Of a stretch of DNA of 64,000 bases, positions 33,716 to 47,800 are shown in pieces. The stretch is from Xiphophorus maculatus (lineage: Eukaryota; Chordata; Actinopteri; Cyprinodontiformes; Poeciliidae). Within the stretch, counting starts at the first letter, position 1, and every line of letters starts with the position of its first letter. The notes under the pieces were generated by a model. It searched no databases. It was not told where the DNA came from and saw only the letters and a list, made by a program, of their open reading frames with translations. The stretch lies in contig NC_036447.1 of assembly GCF_002775205.1 (NCBI RefSeq), positions 23,542,501-23,606,500 of the forward strand. Reading direction: 5' to 3'. The translations under genes were made by a program, and so were the position numbers.

Positions 33716-34886
33716 CACAGTAGATTTTCACTGTTTATTCTGAGTAGATTCCTTGGGGTTTCAACATAACACTCGTTTTTTCATTTAGGTCTTCTTATTA
33801 AGTTGTCTTAAAAGTCTTTGTAATATCATTAACTCAATCTTTAGATATGAGAATGAAACAGATTCTTGACAGCTTTTATGCTCCCTATTCAACCCAACTT
33901 ACATTGAAAAGAGAATTATGTGCCTTGTTGATTTCTTTAGCTTCATTCATCAGCGGTGAGTCAACATTGACAAATAAACGGGGGTAATGTTTGCCGTAAC
34001 CTTTAGTGAACTATTTATTCTTTCCATAATTACAGTAAATATTGGAAATTCACTTTTCTTCTTTATGAATGCATTTGCTGACTAAATAAAAAGGTGTGAT
34101 TCATGCTTCACATATGATTAGTTTTAGCCAGGGGACTTACTTCATTCTGGTAACCAGTGACACTGGTTGGTTCATGGCTGAAACTTGAGGGTGTGTGATG
34201 AGATGTCTGTCTGTTCTCCCTCCAATCATGTCTGCCCTTTGTAGAGAGTAAGTTGGATGTGTGCGTGTTTTCCCTCAAGACCTCCCTGCCTGTATGTGTG
34301 ACATAAAGGGCTTTATATTACTTCTAGCCTGTCGCATGCTAGTTTCTGTTTCCTATCCTGTTTTTGCTCTGTGACTCAAGGTTGAGTCATCGTAGTCATT
34401 CTGACTATCTACTATCTCAATAACTGTCACGAACTGTTTCCCTGAGGAAGAGGTTGCCACTTCAGCTGAGGGAAATGGTGACATGCCTAACTTGTGGTCC
34501 ATTGTGTTGCCTTAAGACCCGGTAGCATGAGGAAGGGTCATGGGTCAAAGGATCCAGCTTTATCAGAGCTCTGTATGAAATAGTTCAACCCGGGTCCGGT
34601 GTCGAGTTCGGCGGGTCGATATCTCTCTCTTCGAACAAAACGACACAACTTTCGTCACGCGTCCAAGTCAATGAGAGACGATTTCGGCACTATGGATGAA
34701 CTACGTCAGGCATTTAATGCAACATCAATACGTCGACTCTATACTGAAACAACATCCAACATTAAACCCCTGCTGACTTAATGTTACACAATATTCTGAT
34801 AATAAAGAGCAGCAGCAGCTTCATTGGTAAAATGAATTTGCTCGTTCCATGCCTGAATAACAAAAGGGTCTTGAGCTTAAGAGTTA
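33716..34886. other. Spacer with a CpG-rich coding-like patch
   Basis: 34590-34782 is unusually rich in CpG and holds a 60-residue open frame (34599-34781) without a recognised domain. The rest shows nothing definable. Confidence 0.35.
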
Positions 34887-34890
34887 TTAA

Positions 34891-35237
34891 CCCTCTATGG
34901 CATGGCGTTGCCCTCAGGCAACAAACCAAATATCTGTACCTCACATTGCTCCTTTATTTTATTTTTTGGGGGGCATGATTTTTGACATATTTTTGTCCAA
35001 AAAAAAGTTTTTTTATGAATATAGTTTTTGTTTGATTTGTATTTCATTTCTCATAATCAGTGTAGACAATCTTGGTGTTCTAGACCAATGTTACCCTGAG
35101 GCAACAAACCCAAATCTGGTTCCAGGAGGTGTCAGAGTCCGATTTTATGATTGACATGTAATTAGGGACCACCAAGCTCCCAAAGAATGCAGGAAAATAT
35201 TTTTCCCCAAAAAAATAAAAAGTCATGCCATAGAGGG
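34891..35237. mobile_element. piggyBac-like MITE with TTAA duplications
   Basis: 347 bp bounded by TTAA on both sides (34887-34890 and 35238-35241). The perfect 14-bp inverted terminus CCCTCTATGGCATG starts in CCC, as in piggyBac-type elements. Sub-terminal TTGCCCTCAGGCAACAAACC and TTACCCTGAGGCAACAAACC are internal repeats. No transposase frame is present. Confidence 0.85.
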
Positions 35238-35241
35238 TTAA

Positions 35242-38200
35242 TACATGTTTGATGCTTTTTTTTCTTTTCAGCAGATGGTGCTTCAAATTAATGCCACGTG
35301 AACCTCAAACTGTTAAAGCGACACTTCTTGGAAATTCCTTGGTAAGCATGAATGTCTGGACTGAGCAGATGGTATTTTCTTGTGTAGGATGTGACCGGTG
35401 GACGTTTGGGATTTTTGTTCTTTTCTCTTACGTGGTTTTTTTCCACTTATAGTGCCAGAGCTTACTACCCCACCCACAGACAAGCCTTATCAAGAAGCAG
35501 TAGTTCCTTGTGTTTGGGGCAGTGGGATCATCTAGATAAAATAGCTTCTTCGGTCTGCCTGACAGCTTTGTGGGAATAATGAGAGAGGGGTTGTCTCGGC
35601 AAAAAAACCAAAAAAAACAAGACAAGCATAACCTTATAGAAGGAAAAAAAACTACATCCTTTTTATTTTTGTAGAGTTTAAAGTGACTGAGAAGGGAAAA
35701 TAAACATAGTCACCATCGCCTCCCTCTGTCACTGATTCAGGGAAGGTGGATGGAGGCAGGCGTTGTTTGAGTCACCATCCTGCCCCCCTCCTCATCTCCT
35801 CAGACTGTTTAAAGAGTGATGTAGAAAGAGGAAATGTCACAGATCATATGACTGTTCTCTGAATCCCTCAAACAGCTTCACTGAATACAAGTACTACCTA
35901 GAAGAATAGGAAATACTGGACATAACACATAAAGTGTTGGCAGTTCAGTTTCAATTTATACAAACATCCAAAGTATTTTTTTAATTTTATTGAATCTGAC
36001 ATTGAGATAACTAGCACAGCCAGCTTTATATTTTTATTTTTCCAATTTTTATCATGTGCCGATGTGGAACTGATACTTTAAATAATCTGTAGAGAAGGCA
36101 TCCACGCAGCTTGCTCCTAAGCAATGGTACGCTTTTACACTCAGGCACAACAAACAAGACATTTTAGGTCATATTTTCTCTACATTCCTGTTTGAGATTT
36201 GAACATCCTGTGAGAATAAACGGAAGTTCTTAACGTGCTGCTGCAGATATCTTCATAACTCATCACTGAACAAAGCCAACCAAGATGACTGTTTAGGTTT
36301 TTATGGGAAGAAAATGTCCTGGCAAGAGACACTCCCACGTTAATAATAAATAAGTAGCTGTGGATGTTGCGCACACAGTTATAATGAAGGAAAATGCAGG
36401 CGCTGCCTTACTGTAGATTTCAGTGAAACACCTCAAAAACTCTTAGTGCCCATTATAGTACAATTAATTAATTATTGATGGAGGGATTACTCAACTACTA
36501 AAATAATTCAGAGTTGCAACGTTAGTGGGAAAAAGACACGAGTTTAACTATGTTTGGATCGGTTATGTCTTTAAAAAGAAATGTATGTTTTAGGTGACAA
36601 AGTTATCAAAATATTATAGTCGCTGTCTCATGAGAATCTTTGTTCTGAAAAGTCTTACTGGCAAACTCTTCAAAATTTCACTTTTTTTTAAAACTATCAT
36701 TGGCAGAAAATACTGTATCAAATACAGTCATAAAATTTGCCAAAGTGATATTTAGTGATTGTATATATCATGAATAAAAATGAAAAAGTGCTTTAAAATC
36801 CACTTACAACTAGATTTTAAAGCAAGTGGACTTGGCCTGTCTGTAATTAGGGTTGGAATCTTTATTGGTGCTGGTTTAGCATCCTCTGAGTCAGAACGTT
36901 GATATGATTATTCACTTAAAGTGCATTATTTGACATGTTTAGACCTGTATCTAAAGAAGCAGTTCATCCCAACAGCTTTGTCAATCCATGTTGAGTTTCC
37001 TCTGGGAATAAGTCTGCCTAAAAACCTAGGTCTAGGTTCGCTTGAAGTGAACTCTGGTGCGCTTCAAAAGCATATGTGAACGCAAGCAGACCAGAGAAAA
37101 GCAGGAAGTGGACTATAATGTAGAGCATTCTGAGTAAATACAACTATTGCAAATGTAGACAAGAGTCTAGTGCTACCTGGAGAAATGGCTTGTGGTCTTT
37201 TAACAAAGACAAAAGAGAAATCCTAGAAGGCCAAAAACTGATGCTTCCCCATTTTTGTTTACATTTTTACAAATGTAAACAAGAGAATTTTAAAGAGATT
37301 TTTGTGTTGTTTCCTTCAGTTGTTCTTGGTGCAGCGCCACCACAGGTGAGGGGGGGTGAACAGGTTTATCAAACGGGTTGCTAGATTTGACACAGTGCAG
37401 TGTGAAAGCGAACCGCACCCACTGAAAATGTAACAAATGTTCCAAGTTTGGTCCCCAATCAAATTATTAGGTGTGAAAACACCTTTAGTGTGGTTTGTCT
37501 CATGCAACAGTTCACGTTTTGGGGCTTTTGCAACAACAGGAAAAACTCTGTTTTTCGTCATTGCGAAATGCAGAGGAAGTCATTTTCCTCCACTTTGTAG
37601 CTGCTGATGTTTAAAACATGTTCCTGGTTGTGATTTGACTTCTTTGAAAGTAATATTGCATTAGAACTTAATATTGGCGGTTGCCCAATCTTGAATGACT
37701 CAGATCCCCAAACACACAGTTTTTGCAACAGATAGCATTATCACCCTTGTCTTAGTTAAAAGCTGGCTCAAGATGAAAATAAATGCTCTCTTTTTGATTA
37801 CATGTCTAAAATATACCTAAATTACCCACAATGCAACCTTCACCTGGCGGTGACTCATGTAGCCTCGAGCCATCAGCCCCAAGCGGAGTGGAAGAGCGCA
37901 TTCTGGATGTCTGTGCTCTGCACACTGTGATTTTTGGCCACCGCCTAAACGTAATACTGTGTTATTTTCCTTTAAACCAGTGTAGGTGCAGACCCAGCGC
38001 TGTCACCGCTGTTATGACAGCAATGTTTATCCCTCACTTTCTATGGCGTGGGCACTGCCCAGTTGACACCCGCTCCTACTACCATCATATCTGTGACATC
38101 TTTCCACTCGCCGACTCAGTGTTTCCGTCAGCTCGGCGAACCAGCATATGCGTGCGTTTGTGTGTGGCGACGGTTCTACGTGTTTTGTGTGATTAAAGTG

Positions 38201-40936
38201 AAGCGGTGCGATCTCTAAGGCCCCAGTGAGTTTAATTCCAAGAATGGATTTGGCTTTGCATCTCCCACACAGGTGAGGAGAGGATGGGGAGGAGAAGGAG
38301 AAGGAGAAGGAGGAGGAAGAGAGCGGGGTGAGAGGGCTGGACGACTGGGAAAGACAGGACAGGATGGGAGCTAAATGTAGAGAGATGGGGAAGGGTGGAT
38401 GAGTGGTGAGATGTTTGAGTGACTTCAATGTTTTACAGTTTAAGAAAAGAACCCTCTAAGGAGGGAGGGGCAGCTCAAATGTTCTCCAATTATGTCACGT
38501 ATTTATCCATCTGTAGGCCAACCGCAATAAATCGATTAATCGCACGAGGAATTAAAACGAGCGCAATAATTTCCATTTGCATGATTTATCGTTTTTCTCT
38601 TTTTATCGCTCTCTTTTTAACTAACACTGGATGACAAAAGTTTTCAGTTATCCCTGACTTGTCTGCTGATTTTCCTTGGGTTTACAGTGTTGGTTGATCA
38701 CCAGAGCTATTTAACAATACTTCACATAATAGATGAATTTATACCACAATTAAGTTACATGGATATATACTCTATTCACTAATTAGGTAATATCTGAATA
38801 GAATTACTGATTTTAGTTAGTGGTGTCAGCATATAGGCAAGTAAATAAATATGCGTGGACTGCTTTTCAGATTTCCTTTTAAAATTTTCTATTTTATAAA
38901 TATGCAGTGTTTGTGTTGGTGTATTACATGATATCTCAATAGATTGAAGTTTGTAGTGTTAGCTAAGCAAAATGTTAAAAAGATTAATAACAAATGCTCT
39001 TTTTCACTATATTTATTCTGCATTCACTCACCTGTTGTATTTTTGTCAGGCTGATTTTACGAGGTCTGTAAACAGGATTTCACTAATCTGACTGGCTGAA
39101 ACCACTCACTGAGAAATCCTAGCCCTAACCTTTCTGTTGCATGTTAAAATACAAAAATATCAACGTCTTTTACTGCAAACTGCGTACCTACCGTGCTATC
39201 CTCGCTTTTCTCATTTTTGTTTGACCTAAAACTAACTAATTGACATTTTTTAATCAATTTCCCTTCACTGTTTTTCTCCAGTAAATTTTACTCCAAGTGC
39301 CCTGCTGCAGGTACATGCATTCAATTGTCTGCAGGAATGTGTTGTTGCAAGACGACATGCATCCTTGAATAACAAAGGCCTCGGTTTTGGCAAGAAGCAG
39401 GAAATGCCGCTCCGTATAAGCTGCCGACTGTGTTTCAGGCGGTTTGATTTACTGACAAAAAACATGTTTGGTTGTCGGTACCATTTCATTGAAAATGAGG
39501 AAGGAGGAAGTTGTGACGAAAATACTTGAAATGACTTTCACTTATTCTACACCAGCAACACATCTTAAATGAAAAAGGTTCTGCAAGTGCATGCTTGCTT
39601 ACATTTGGGAATTTGTCAATTCTGACAAGGAAAAAAACATAAACGCTAACGTTTCGACTCCACTGTTTTGTGGGATTTGGATCCAACTTTGCGGCTTGCC
39701 AGCCAGTTGGATCCCACAAAGCCAGGAGCTTAGAGCGGTGTTTATCACTCCTCCTCTGGATAACCACCAACTTTCAGATCTATCATTGTTTTCATTTATC
39801 TTCTGACTTCCTCAGTCTCTTCTGTGCCCACTTGTATTTAGCGGAAGTGCAGACAGATAACAATATAGTGACATGCTCTGTATGTGTTTACAGGTGCTAA
39901 AAGGACAAGTGAGAGGAAGGTTTGGCAGAGCTTATTGTTACATAGGAGGATGTGTTGGAAAATCACATTGGAGGCAGATGAGGAACTGTTTTCTATGTTC
40001 CTGTGATCATAATGCCACCTTAATTAAATTGCACTCATGATTTAATTTTGGCTTAACACCAAGCTAAACAAATAAAGGAACATTTGTTTGTTAAGGTGTT
40101 TGTCAGATTTACAGCAAATTAGAATTTTTTAATCTACACATATTTATGAAGTTTTAAAGACAAACCCTCATACTGTGTGGTAAAAGTTCATGAACGTCAA
40201 CACACGATCGAATGTATTTGAACTAAAAGTCAAATTTCTTAGTTCTGAGCCAGGAAATGATAAAATAAAATAAAAATCATCCACAAAGTTGACATTTAAG
40301 CCTAGAAAGTCAAATGTTTTTCAGCCATGAGCTGAAAATTAAACACGGCCAAAGGAAATCTCACAGTATCCCCAGTGTCGCAGAAAGTGCTGCACAATCT
40401 GTTTTTTATTGTCACCTTAAAATACTAATAATAACTTACCAGGTTACAAACCTCGATGAAAAGCACAATCTTTTAGGGTTTTCTGCTTGCAACGAAAAAT
40501 ACACTTAAGATGGATGTGGACTTACTGTAACACAAATCACACACTTTTATATCGCATAAAGATAAGATGGCTACGTGCAAAAGGCAGTTTTCAAAATGAT
40601 GATTATGTTCATTAAGGGAAAAAAGTCATTCAAACCACCCTAAAGCCTTTGTGATAAGGTAATTTCTTCCTAAACTATAAATCAATAGATTCAATATAAA
40701 CATAGCTCTGCGAGTTCCAGGGGTTTGTTGCACTTCAGTTTGGTTGTTAACTGGGTTTTGAACTTTTAGGTTCTTCTGTGTTAGTGGATTCAAGTGTTTA
40801 GCGGGGAATTTTCTCGAGTTGATCCTATTCAAGTATTTCTAATGTGTTTCTTTGAAATATTTACATGATTTCTGTAGCTCCTTTCAAATTATCCTCTCAT
40901 CCCATGACAATACGTGTGTTCTTTAAGAATAGTGCT
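35242..40936. other. Gene-poor spacer
   Basis: No gene supported. 37020-37540 has words such as AGTGTGAAAGCGAACCGC and TAGGTGTGAAAACACCT that suggest a decayed DNA transposon. 38282-38330 is a purine (GGAGAA)n tract. 38520-38590 carries CAATAAATCGATTAATCGCA, similar to dispersed fish repeats and to sequence in an smc3 intron near 60370. Confidence 0.4.
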
Positions 40937-40937
40937 C

Positions 40938-41015
40938 AATGGGGTGCTGTGGTGGTGCAGGGGTTAAGCACGACCCACGTCAGGAGGCCTTAGTCCTAGC
41001 TCGCCAACTTTTGTA
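40938..41015 (+). mobile_element. tRNA-derived SINE head fragment
   Basis: GGGGTGCTGTGGTGGTGCAG, then GGGTTAAGCACGACCCACGT and GGAGGCCTTAGTCCTAG. The TGGTGGYGCAGGGGTTA segment is the A-box region of a well-known fish tRNA-derived SINE. The B box and tail are missing. Confidence 0.65.
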
Positions 41016-42117
41016 AATACTGCTATCTATGAGACCCAGTTAGATATGCTACTTCCACACTTGAGCAGAAGTATGAAATGAACAAGTAGAAGTCAAGGCT
41101 ATATTAGCAAAAAATAACTCGGGGAAAACAATTGCAGTCGCTACATTCAATATTCCCGTCCTAAACTTCCGACCTCCGTCATGGCGCCACAACGTGATTA
41201 AGTAACGCAGTTGCAAAGGGTCAATTGTGGCGCAGGACAAAGTCAAACATATTGTTCCCAGCAGCTAGCCAACTCAGTTAAAAAGCCAAAAAAGGTAACG
41301 GCTTTGAACGTTTTTATGTCTAGGAGTTACTTTTTTTTTTTCTTTTTTACAGATTGTATCTGAGTTTAAGGAACATGGTCTCTCACATGATGGTGTTTGG
41401 AACCACAGCAGAACTATTTTCAACGTTTTATAGCCCACAGTTACACATTACACACACACCACTGTGTGTGTGTGGTGTGAGTGTGAAGCAGGTGGAGAGA
41501 ACAGCGCAGTCTGCTTACCTTAATCATCATATGTCATGGCAGCGTTCACAGATCTGTATGCAGACTCGAGCTATTTTGGGAGATGTGATAAATGGTGGGC
41601 TCTAATATAAACCTCCACATTCAGTAACCGGGTCACGCTGTGATTCATGGTGCAGCACAATACGAAATGTAACTCTGCTTTACCTCCACATACTGCATCC
41701 TAATCACCGGAAGCTCGGCCAGCTTCGTGGGACATCTGGATGCAGCGTGACAACATGGACGGAGGGGAAGGGATGGGGTAAAAAAAAAAAAAATCTGCGT
41801 CAAACGTCACAGAGGAGCATAACAAAAAAAAAGGTTGAATGTTAATTCCCAGAGCTCCCATACCTCTGCAGCATAAACACACCAAGCAAAATTTGCCGCC
41901 ACCTGAGACCTCTGCTATTTTTAAAGTCACCCCAACATCCCAGGAGCGTGTTTTCCTCTGAATGAAAGAAAAAAAAGTTGAATTATTTTGTGCTTAATCT
42001 GCCAGATTGCCTCAGTGTCTCTCCTCCGTCAGCTCCCCGTCTTGCCTAAGAGTGTGGTTTGCCTTCAGGAGTCATGACGATGATGGGTGGAAACGATGAC
42101 TCAAATCTTTTGAAGCC

Positions 42118-42184
<67 letters not shown>

Positions 42185-44720
42185 GCTCAGCATGTGTCAG
42201 GAGCCATCATATTATGACTTGAACAGAGGAATACCAAGCATTCTTGCTCCTCACTGAGTTTGGCAGCCACGGGTTTACTGGATGTGATTCGACTTGACTA
42301 CGTGGTTACTCACAATCGCTGAGGTTTGCTGTCGATTGGAAGCGTGCGAAAACAAGCCATCAGCATTGCTGAGAAACTCGTTAGAATATATTTGTTTCCT
42401 CGCTAACGACAACAAGGACATGACATACTTTTAGAGACAGCAGTCAGTGTGTGAGCTCTCTGTGATTTATTGCGTCGAAACCATGTCTTTCAAATAGGCT
42501 TAGTGATGTGAATTTCCCTCTGGGATTAATAAAATATATTCATCCATGTGTGCGATTTATATATATATATATATAAACGGGCATATTTAGCTTAATCTTG
42601 AAAAACTGCATCATTTTACATTATACATACAAAAACATACATCTTTGTATCAGCTTCAAATCACCGTAAATGGGCTCTTTGGTTCAAAAAACAGGTCTAG
42701 TGCTATTTCCTCAATTTTTAGGTTTTTGAAGCAGGGTCAATCAACGCTACAATATTTTCTGAGCTGTAGTTTTTCCCCTAAAAGCGCTTACAGAGTTCCA
42801 TTAAGTACAGCTCTAGTACATAGTTTTATACTGCGACAGTAAGAGCCTGGACATTTGATGTTAACACCAAGACGCAAAAGAAGTACGCAAACACGGCTGC
42901 AGCACTGCCAGGATTCTCCCATAACTCACGGCGTTCTGTTTTCCCCAAAACAGAACGCCACTTCCTCTTCGTCAGAAACTTTTTCAAAACACATCAAGTT
43001 TATTGGAAGCAGAGAGAGCACAAAATGAAACAGATGTGGAAAAACCCCGTTAAATAGTTGAACTGTTGTTGAACACAATGGGGCCTTCGCACCATTGTTT
43101 CTAATAACCTCCTTTCACAAAACAATTAGGCTTTTAAAATATTCACTTTTGAAAATATTCCAACGAGCCAAACGTTTTTCCTATGTCCCGCAAAATTCCT
43201 TTATTCTTTAACTTTTACAATACATGTTTCCTTTCAATATTGAGATAATGTATTCTGTGAATTTGCTTTCATTCTTGAGCTTTTTCTGGTGCTGTTGTTT
43301 TGTGTTTTCTGATGTGCTGAAAATGCTTTCCTGTTTTATTATCTGTTGTGTTTGTATTAGCAATATTTTTGTGTTTTGCACCATGTTCATGTTGGAATCG
43401 GTCTTCAAAGTTAATATTGGCTATATTCCCTGAAATCCCCGAGTTTGTGACAAGCTTTTTTGCTCTCCCTCATACAAGTCACAGAAGCAAAGTTTTAAAA
43501 AGGAACTGATTAAAATGACTAATATACAAACAAAATACTTAAAATAATGTACTGCTAAGACAACCACAAGATAAAACATAATCAGCTGATCATTTGTGTT
43601 TGGAGAGAAAATGATCATTTTTAGACAACTTTAACAAACTTTATGCAGAAATAGTCTGATTAAAAAAAAAAATTCACATCACGTATTTTCAACTACATTT
43701 TGAGACTTTTTACACGTTGGGATTTTTGCACCTACGCCCAGTTGAACAGCATTCCAGGAAACGGTGCAAAAATAGCCTTTATTTACATAATGTGATGTAT
43801 TATTTCTGTGACACAGACTCTCTGCCTCTGTTTTTATTTTGAGCTGTGATTTCCAGCTTCTTCTCCGTCTCGAGCGATTCTGATACCTCGGTGAAATTCC
43901 AATCTGCTGCACTCAGTGGTCAGGCGAGGTGAGTAATGTGGGCCTTGTTGGGGAAACGGCATCGTCCTCTGCAGCCTCCGTCTTCCAGCCAGGAAGCACC
44001 TGTGGAGCTGAGGCAGGAGGAAAGCTGAGCCGGACTGTATGTCCTTGCGAAGGCGTCCTATTGTGTATGGATTCTTTTTATAAGTCACATGGAAGAGAGA
44101 GGAAAAAAAAGGGGGCTTTCTCAACAGGAATTAGCTTTATACAAACAAACGTATGCAAACGCGGTCTGGAAAAGAGTTTTTGTCGGGTGCAAAAGGAGAC
44201 GCAAGTGCACAAATGGAACCTGATAAGAGATGCTGGGTACAGGAAATTGACGGTTCTTTGGGGATTAGTCAGTTTAGATTTTTGTTAAAGCAATTTTGAA
44301 TAAGTTATTTTTCCTGGAAGATGTAATAAGCAACAACGTAGTAAAATCATTAAACTTAAAGTAGGCTGATTTAATATATCCTGAAAGTCTAGAACGTTTA
44401 CCGTCTTTTAGTCACTTTTTTACGTTTAGTCATGTACAACCAGAAACGTCAATGTGATGAATTGGAGTTTTCTGTGATAGGCTATCACAGGGTTGCATAT
44501 ATTTGTGAAGTAGAAGAAAAATTAGAACATTATTGCACCAAACGCCACATGACGACCAATGAGCACGCACTAACTTCTACACTTTGAGTCAAGTAAATCT
44601 TGTGAGTTTTAGATTTTCAACTTAAATGTGTGAGTTTGTGAAAGATAAAGTTACAGTGGTACGTTTTGTTGACTTTTTATACATTTTTTATACTAATTTT
44701 GTGTGGTACAGCGTTCCAGA
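41016..44720. other. Gene-poor spacer with a long (GT)n and a strong hairpin
   Basis: (GT)n of about 30 units at 42119-42180. A GAATTTCCCTCTGGGATTAA LINE-type tail starts near 42510. An (AT)n patch lies near 42558-42576. A perfect 13-bp-stem hairpin occupies 42930-42959. No gene supported. Confidence 0.5.
42930..42959. other. Perfect 13-bp-stem hairpin
   Basis: GGCGTTCTGTTTT (42930-42942), a CCCC loop, then the exact complement (42947-42959). No T tract or gene end beside it that would make it a functional terminator or small RNA. Confidence 0.85.
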
Positions 44721-44726
44721 CAGGTC

Positions 44727-44843
44727 AGGGATAAAGTCGTGGAGGCCTTTAATGGAGGGTTGGGTTATCAAACAGCATCTCAGGCTTTGAACATGTCACA
44801 TAAATGTATCGTTCAAAAACTGAAAGAGCATGGCGCAATGTAG
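44727..44843 (+). pseudogene. Tc1-like transposase relic, DNA-binding domain
   Basis: The plus frame reads RDKVVEAFNGGLGYQTASQA then LNMSHKCIVQKLKEHGAM and a stop. This matches the N-terminal helix-turn-helix of Tc1-like transposases (VVEx..GxGYkxISQALNIS pattern). The catalytic domain is not seen nearby. Confidence 0.75.
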
Positions 44844-47800
44844 GATTCATACAATGTAGAGTTCCTAAAGAATTAAGCGCTCTGTTCAGATGACACTTTT
44901 TAACCTCTATGCAAAATGCTAATTTTATCCCCCTTCCCAGTGTGACACACTGTATCACTGCATTATGCTGGATGGAAAGAAGTAAAAAAAAGTTTTGGAT
45001 TAAAAGAAGTATATTTTTTTCTTTCCACTTTAAAATTATTTGTGTGGGTCCATTAGATAAAATTTAAATAAAATACACCGAAATTTGTAGTTCTTTCAAC
45101 AAAAACAGTGGACAGGTTGAAGTGGTATAAAAACTTCTTCAAGCCATCAAAGCAAAAGCAAAACTGCAGGCTGCGATTTGAGATAATTCTTGCATTCTCC
45201 CCGCCGCCCACTCTTTAATTTTTGTTGTAAAAATAATGCCAAACTATAGGCTTTAACTAAACTTCAAACATCAAAACAAGGGAAACTGTTGCACTTGTGA
45301 TTTCAGCTCACACGGCCCACTCTTGAGTCCTGCTTCAGACCCAGTGGAGTCCTCTGAGGCGGCCTGCGGGGCTTTAGCTGCCTCCCGAACACATTATAGC
45401 CGCTCTACAGAGCAGCCCAAATTCTGGAGCGAGCCTGTCGAGAGTGGATGTCGACCGCTTATGTGTCAGAGGAGAGGGAAAAGTGGTTATTGTGAGAATG
45501 GAAAGGAATAAAATCCCAGAGGGAGAAACATCTAATAGATTTGGCTCACCTGGGTGCGGTGTTATTGTTTACAGCTGACAATGGGCCCTTCCAGAGAAAC
45601 ATGTTGTCAGGAACGGATGGTGGGCCTCCCCTCGCATCAGTGATGTCACAGGCCCAGATTAGACCGGGCCATATGGCACGCTGCCTGCTGCCTCCTCTAA
45701 TCCTCTGCTGCACCTTTCCACCCATACATACTGTACATCCATTCATATGTATGCAAATTGTCAAGTCAAGTTTATGTGCACAGCACATTTCAGCAACAAG
45801 GCAGTTCAACGTGTTTTACACCATAAAACTATAATACAGTAACCAAAAGGACAGTCTATTGTTTTATTTAATGTTGTGTTTTTGTTTTGTCAGTATCCAT
45901 CCATCTCTCACTTTCTGTGACTCCTGCTGTTTTCTCCTTCTCTTTCTCCCTTTCTTCTTGTTTTACTTGCTCCTTTATTGTTCTTGTGCATTTATGCCTC
46001 AGACACATGATGTAACAGCTACTTGTTGAGTCCGTTGCCCACGGAGCTTTTCAGATGAATTACATGGGCTGTTTTTGTATGGATTTACTAGGTCAGCGGT
46101 GAGTGGCGCTGGAAGGAGAAAATAATTAATAATTTTGCTAAAGCATCTGCAGAATTGCACACTTAAATTGAAAGAAATCTTTTTCCTATAGATCTGCTGA
46201 AAAACTTACCTATTGGCTTTTATCTCTTTTTTTACATCTTCTTTTAATGAGATGTTTTTTATGTAAATGAACAACTGCTGCAAATTATTTTAAATAAATA
46301 TGTCACATGTAATATAAAATTATTCTTTTTTTGTCTTTTTATGAGACTTTTAGCTTTTGTCTGCGTCTGCAAAGACAAACATGAACCTAGGAACAAAACT
46401 ATTTAGCCTCTTTATGGCACAAAAAAACTGCAAAAGATGTAAAGTACAGGTGAAACTAAGTACTTATGTACACTGCAAAGGCTTCAAAACATCCATTTTG
46501 TAGAGTTAGGAAACATATTTATGTATTATTTTACAACCTTCTCACGATAATTTGCTGGAATTTTGTTGGCTGCCTTGCTAATGTAACTTTTTCCACTACA
46601 AATCCTACAAATAGCCTAGAAGTTCAGATCAGGGTTTTGAGAAGACCACTTTAACTAACTTGGCAGTATGTTTAGGGTAATTTTGAGGAAAAGAGTTTTC
46701 ACTTTGATATTAAAGGGATTTCTTTGTAAGTTAATACAAAGAAACCCCCAGATTTTGTTGTTCATGACTGATTGTTAAAACCATAAAACATACAAAGGGT
46801 AAATACTTTTTTTTATAGACACTGTGTTTGACGCGTGTTTTCTAAGGTTTGAAAGCTTCCCTCTTTTTTTTGTCCTACTGTAATACTGGTGATTAGTTTT
46901 GTCAGACCAAAAGGTGATGTATCCAAACTTCTTTGTCCTTGTGTGACTTTCCAAACTTTTAATCTCACATTTTTGTGTTGATTTTGGCTTCTTCCAAGCC
47001 GAGCGGCCTTTCGGCCCATGACCAAACAATACTTGTTTTTCTGTGCACTCTGAGCTAGCGTCTTCACAAGCTCTTTTGTTTTTGTTCTTGGGTTAATTCA
47101 CACATGGGATGAACTACACATCAGTATTCTCTTCCTGGTGTGTTTGTTGTTTTTTTCATTTATTTCATGATGTCACAGGAGGAATCAGTATGTTTGAAGT
47201 GTAAACTATGTCCACATGTGTTCCTTTATTTAACTCAAATGTCATAAATTAACCTCCCAAAAGCAATGGCATCATCATTTGGGCATTTCAGTATATTGAT
47301 ATACATAGTAATCTTTTTCATCCAGACGTCTATATTTGAAGAAAGTAAATTAAAATGTCTCTAAGCAACTGTTCGTCTCTTTATTCTCAGATATACCGAT
47401 TAGAAATGATCCAAACTAAGATAAAAAAGGAAAAGTTACGTTTTTTTAATTGTCAGACTGAAGGGAAAAAAGTTACGCCTAACTGTATAATCTACACTCC
47501 TCATTTTGGGAATACATTTCAGCATTTCAGAACTTACCATCCCCACCCCCAAACAGGATTTCAGGATTTTTTTTTTTCCAAGTATTACAAGTTCAGACCA
47601 GTTTGTGTTGATGTAAGGTCTACAGTCTCTGTAGGCATCCATATTTAGATCCAAATGCCAACTGAACCCAAACAGAGTCCTGGGCCGTGTGTCAGGATTG
47701 ATTTCTTGTCGTGTGCGGGCAAGTCGAGTGACGTTTAAGCCCGTTAATTAATTTTGGGGATTAGGCTTACAGGCTGAGGGATGCTGGAGAGGAGTCATGC

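Noticed and set aside
40938..41015. A functional tRNA gene
   Set aside because: Only an A-box-like region is present; no B box or cloverleaf, so it is a SINE fragment.
42119..42180. Long (GT)n as a CRISPR or tandem-gene signal
   Set aside because: A plain dinucleotide microsatellite without spacers or unit structure.
42930..42959. Possible microRNA precursor at the perfect hairpin
   Set aside because: The stem is only 13 bp, too short for a microRNA precursor.
46775..47067. Two 84-residue minus-strand frames that hint at a transposon relic
   Set aside because: I could not match them to a specific transposase motif, so no family call is made.
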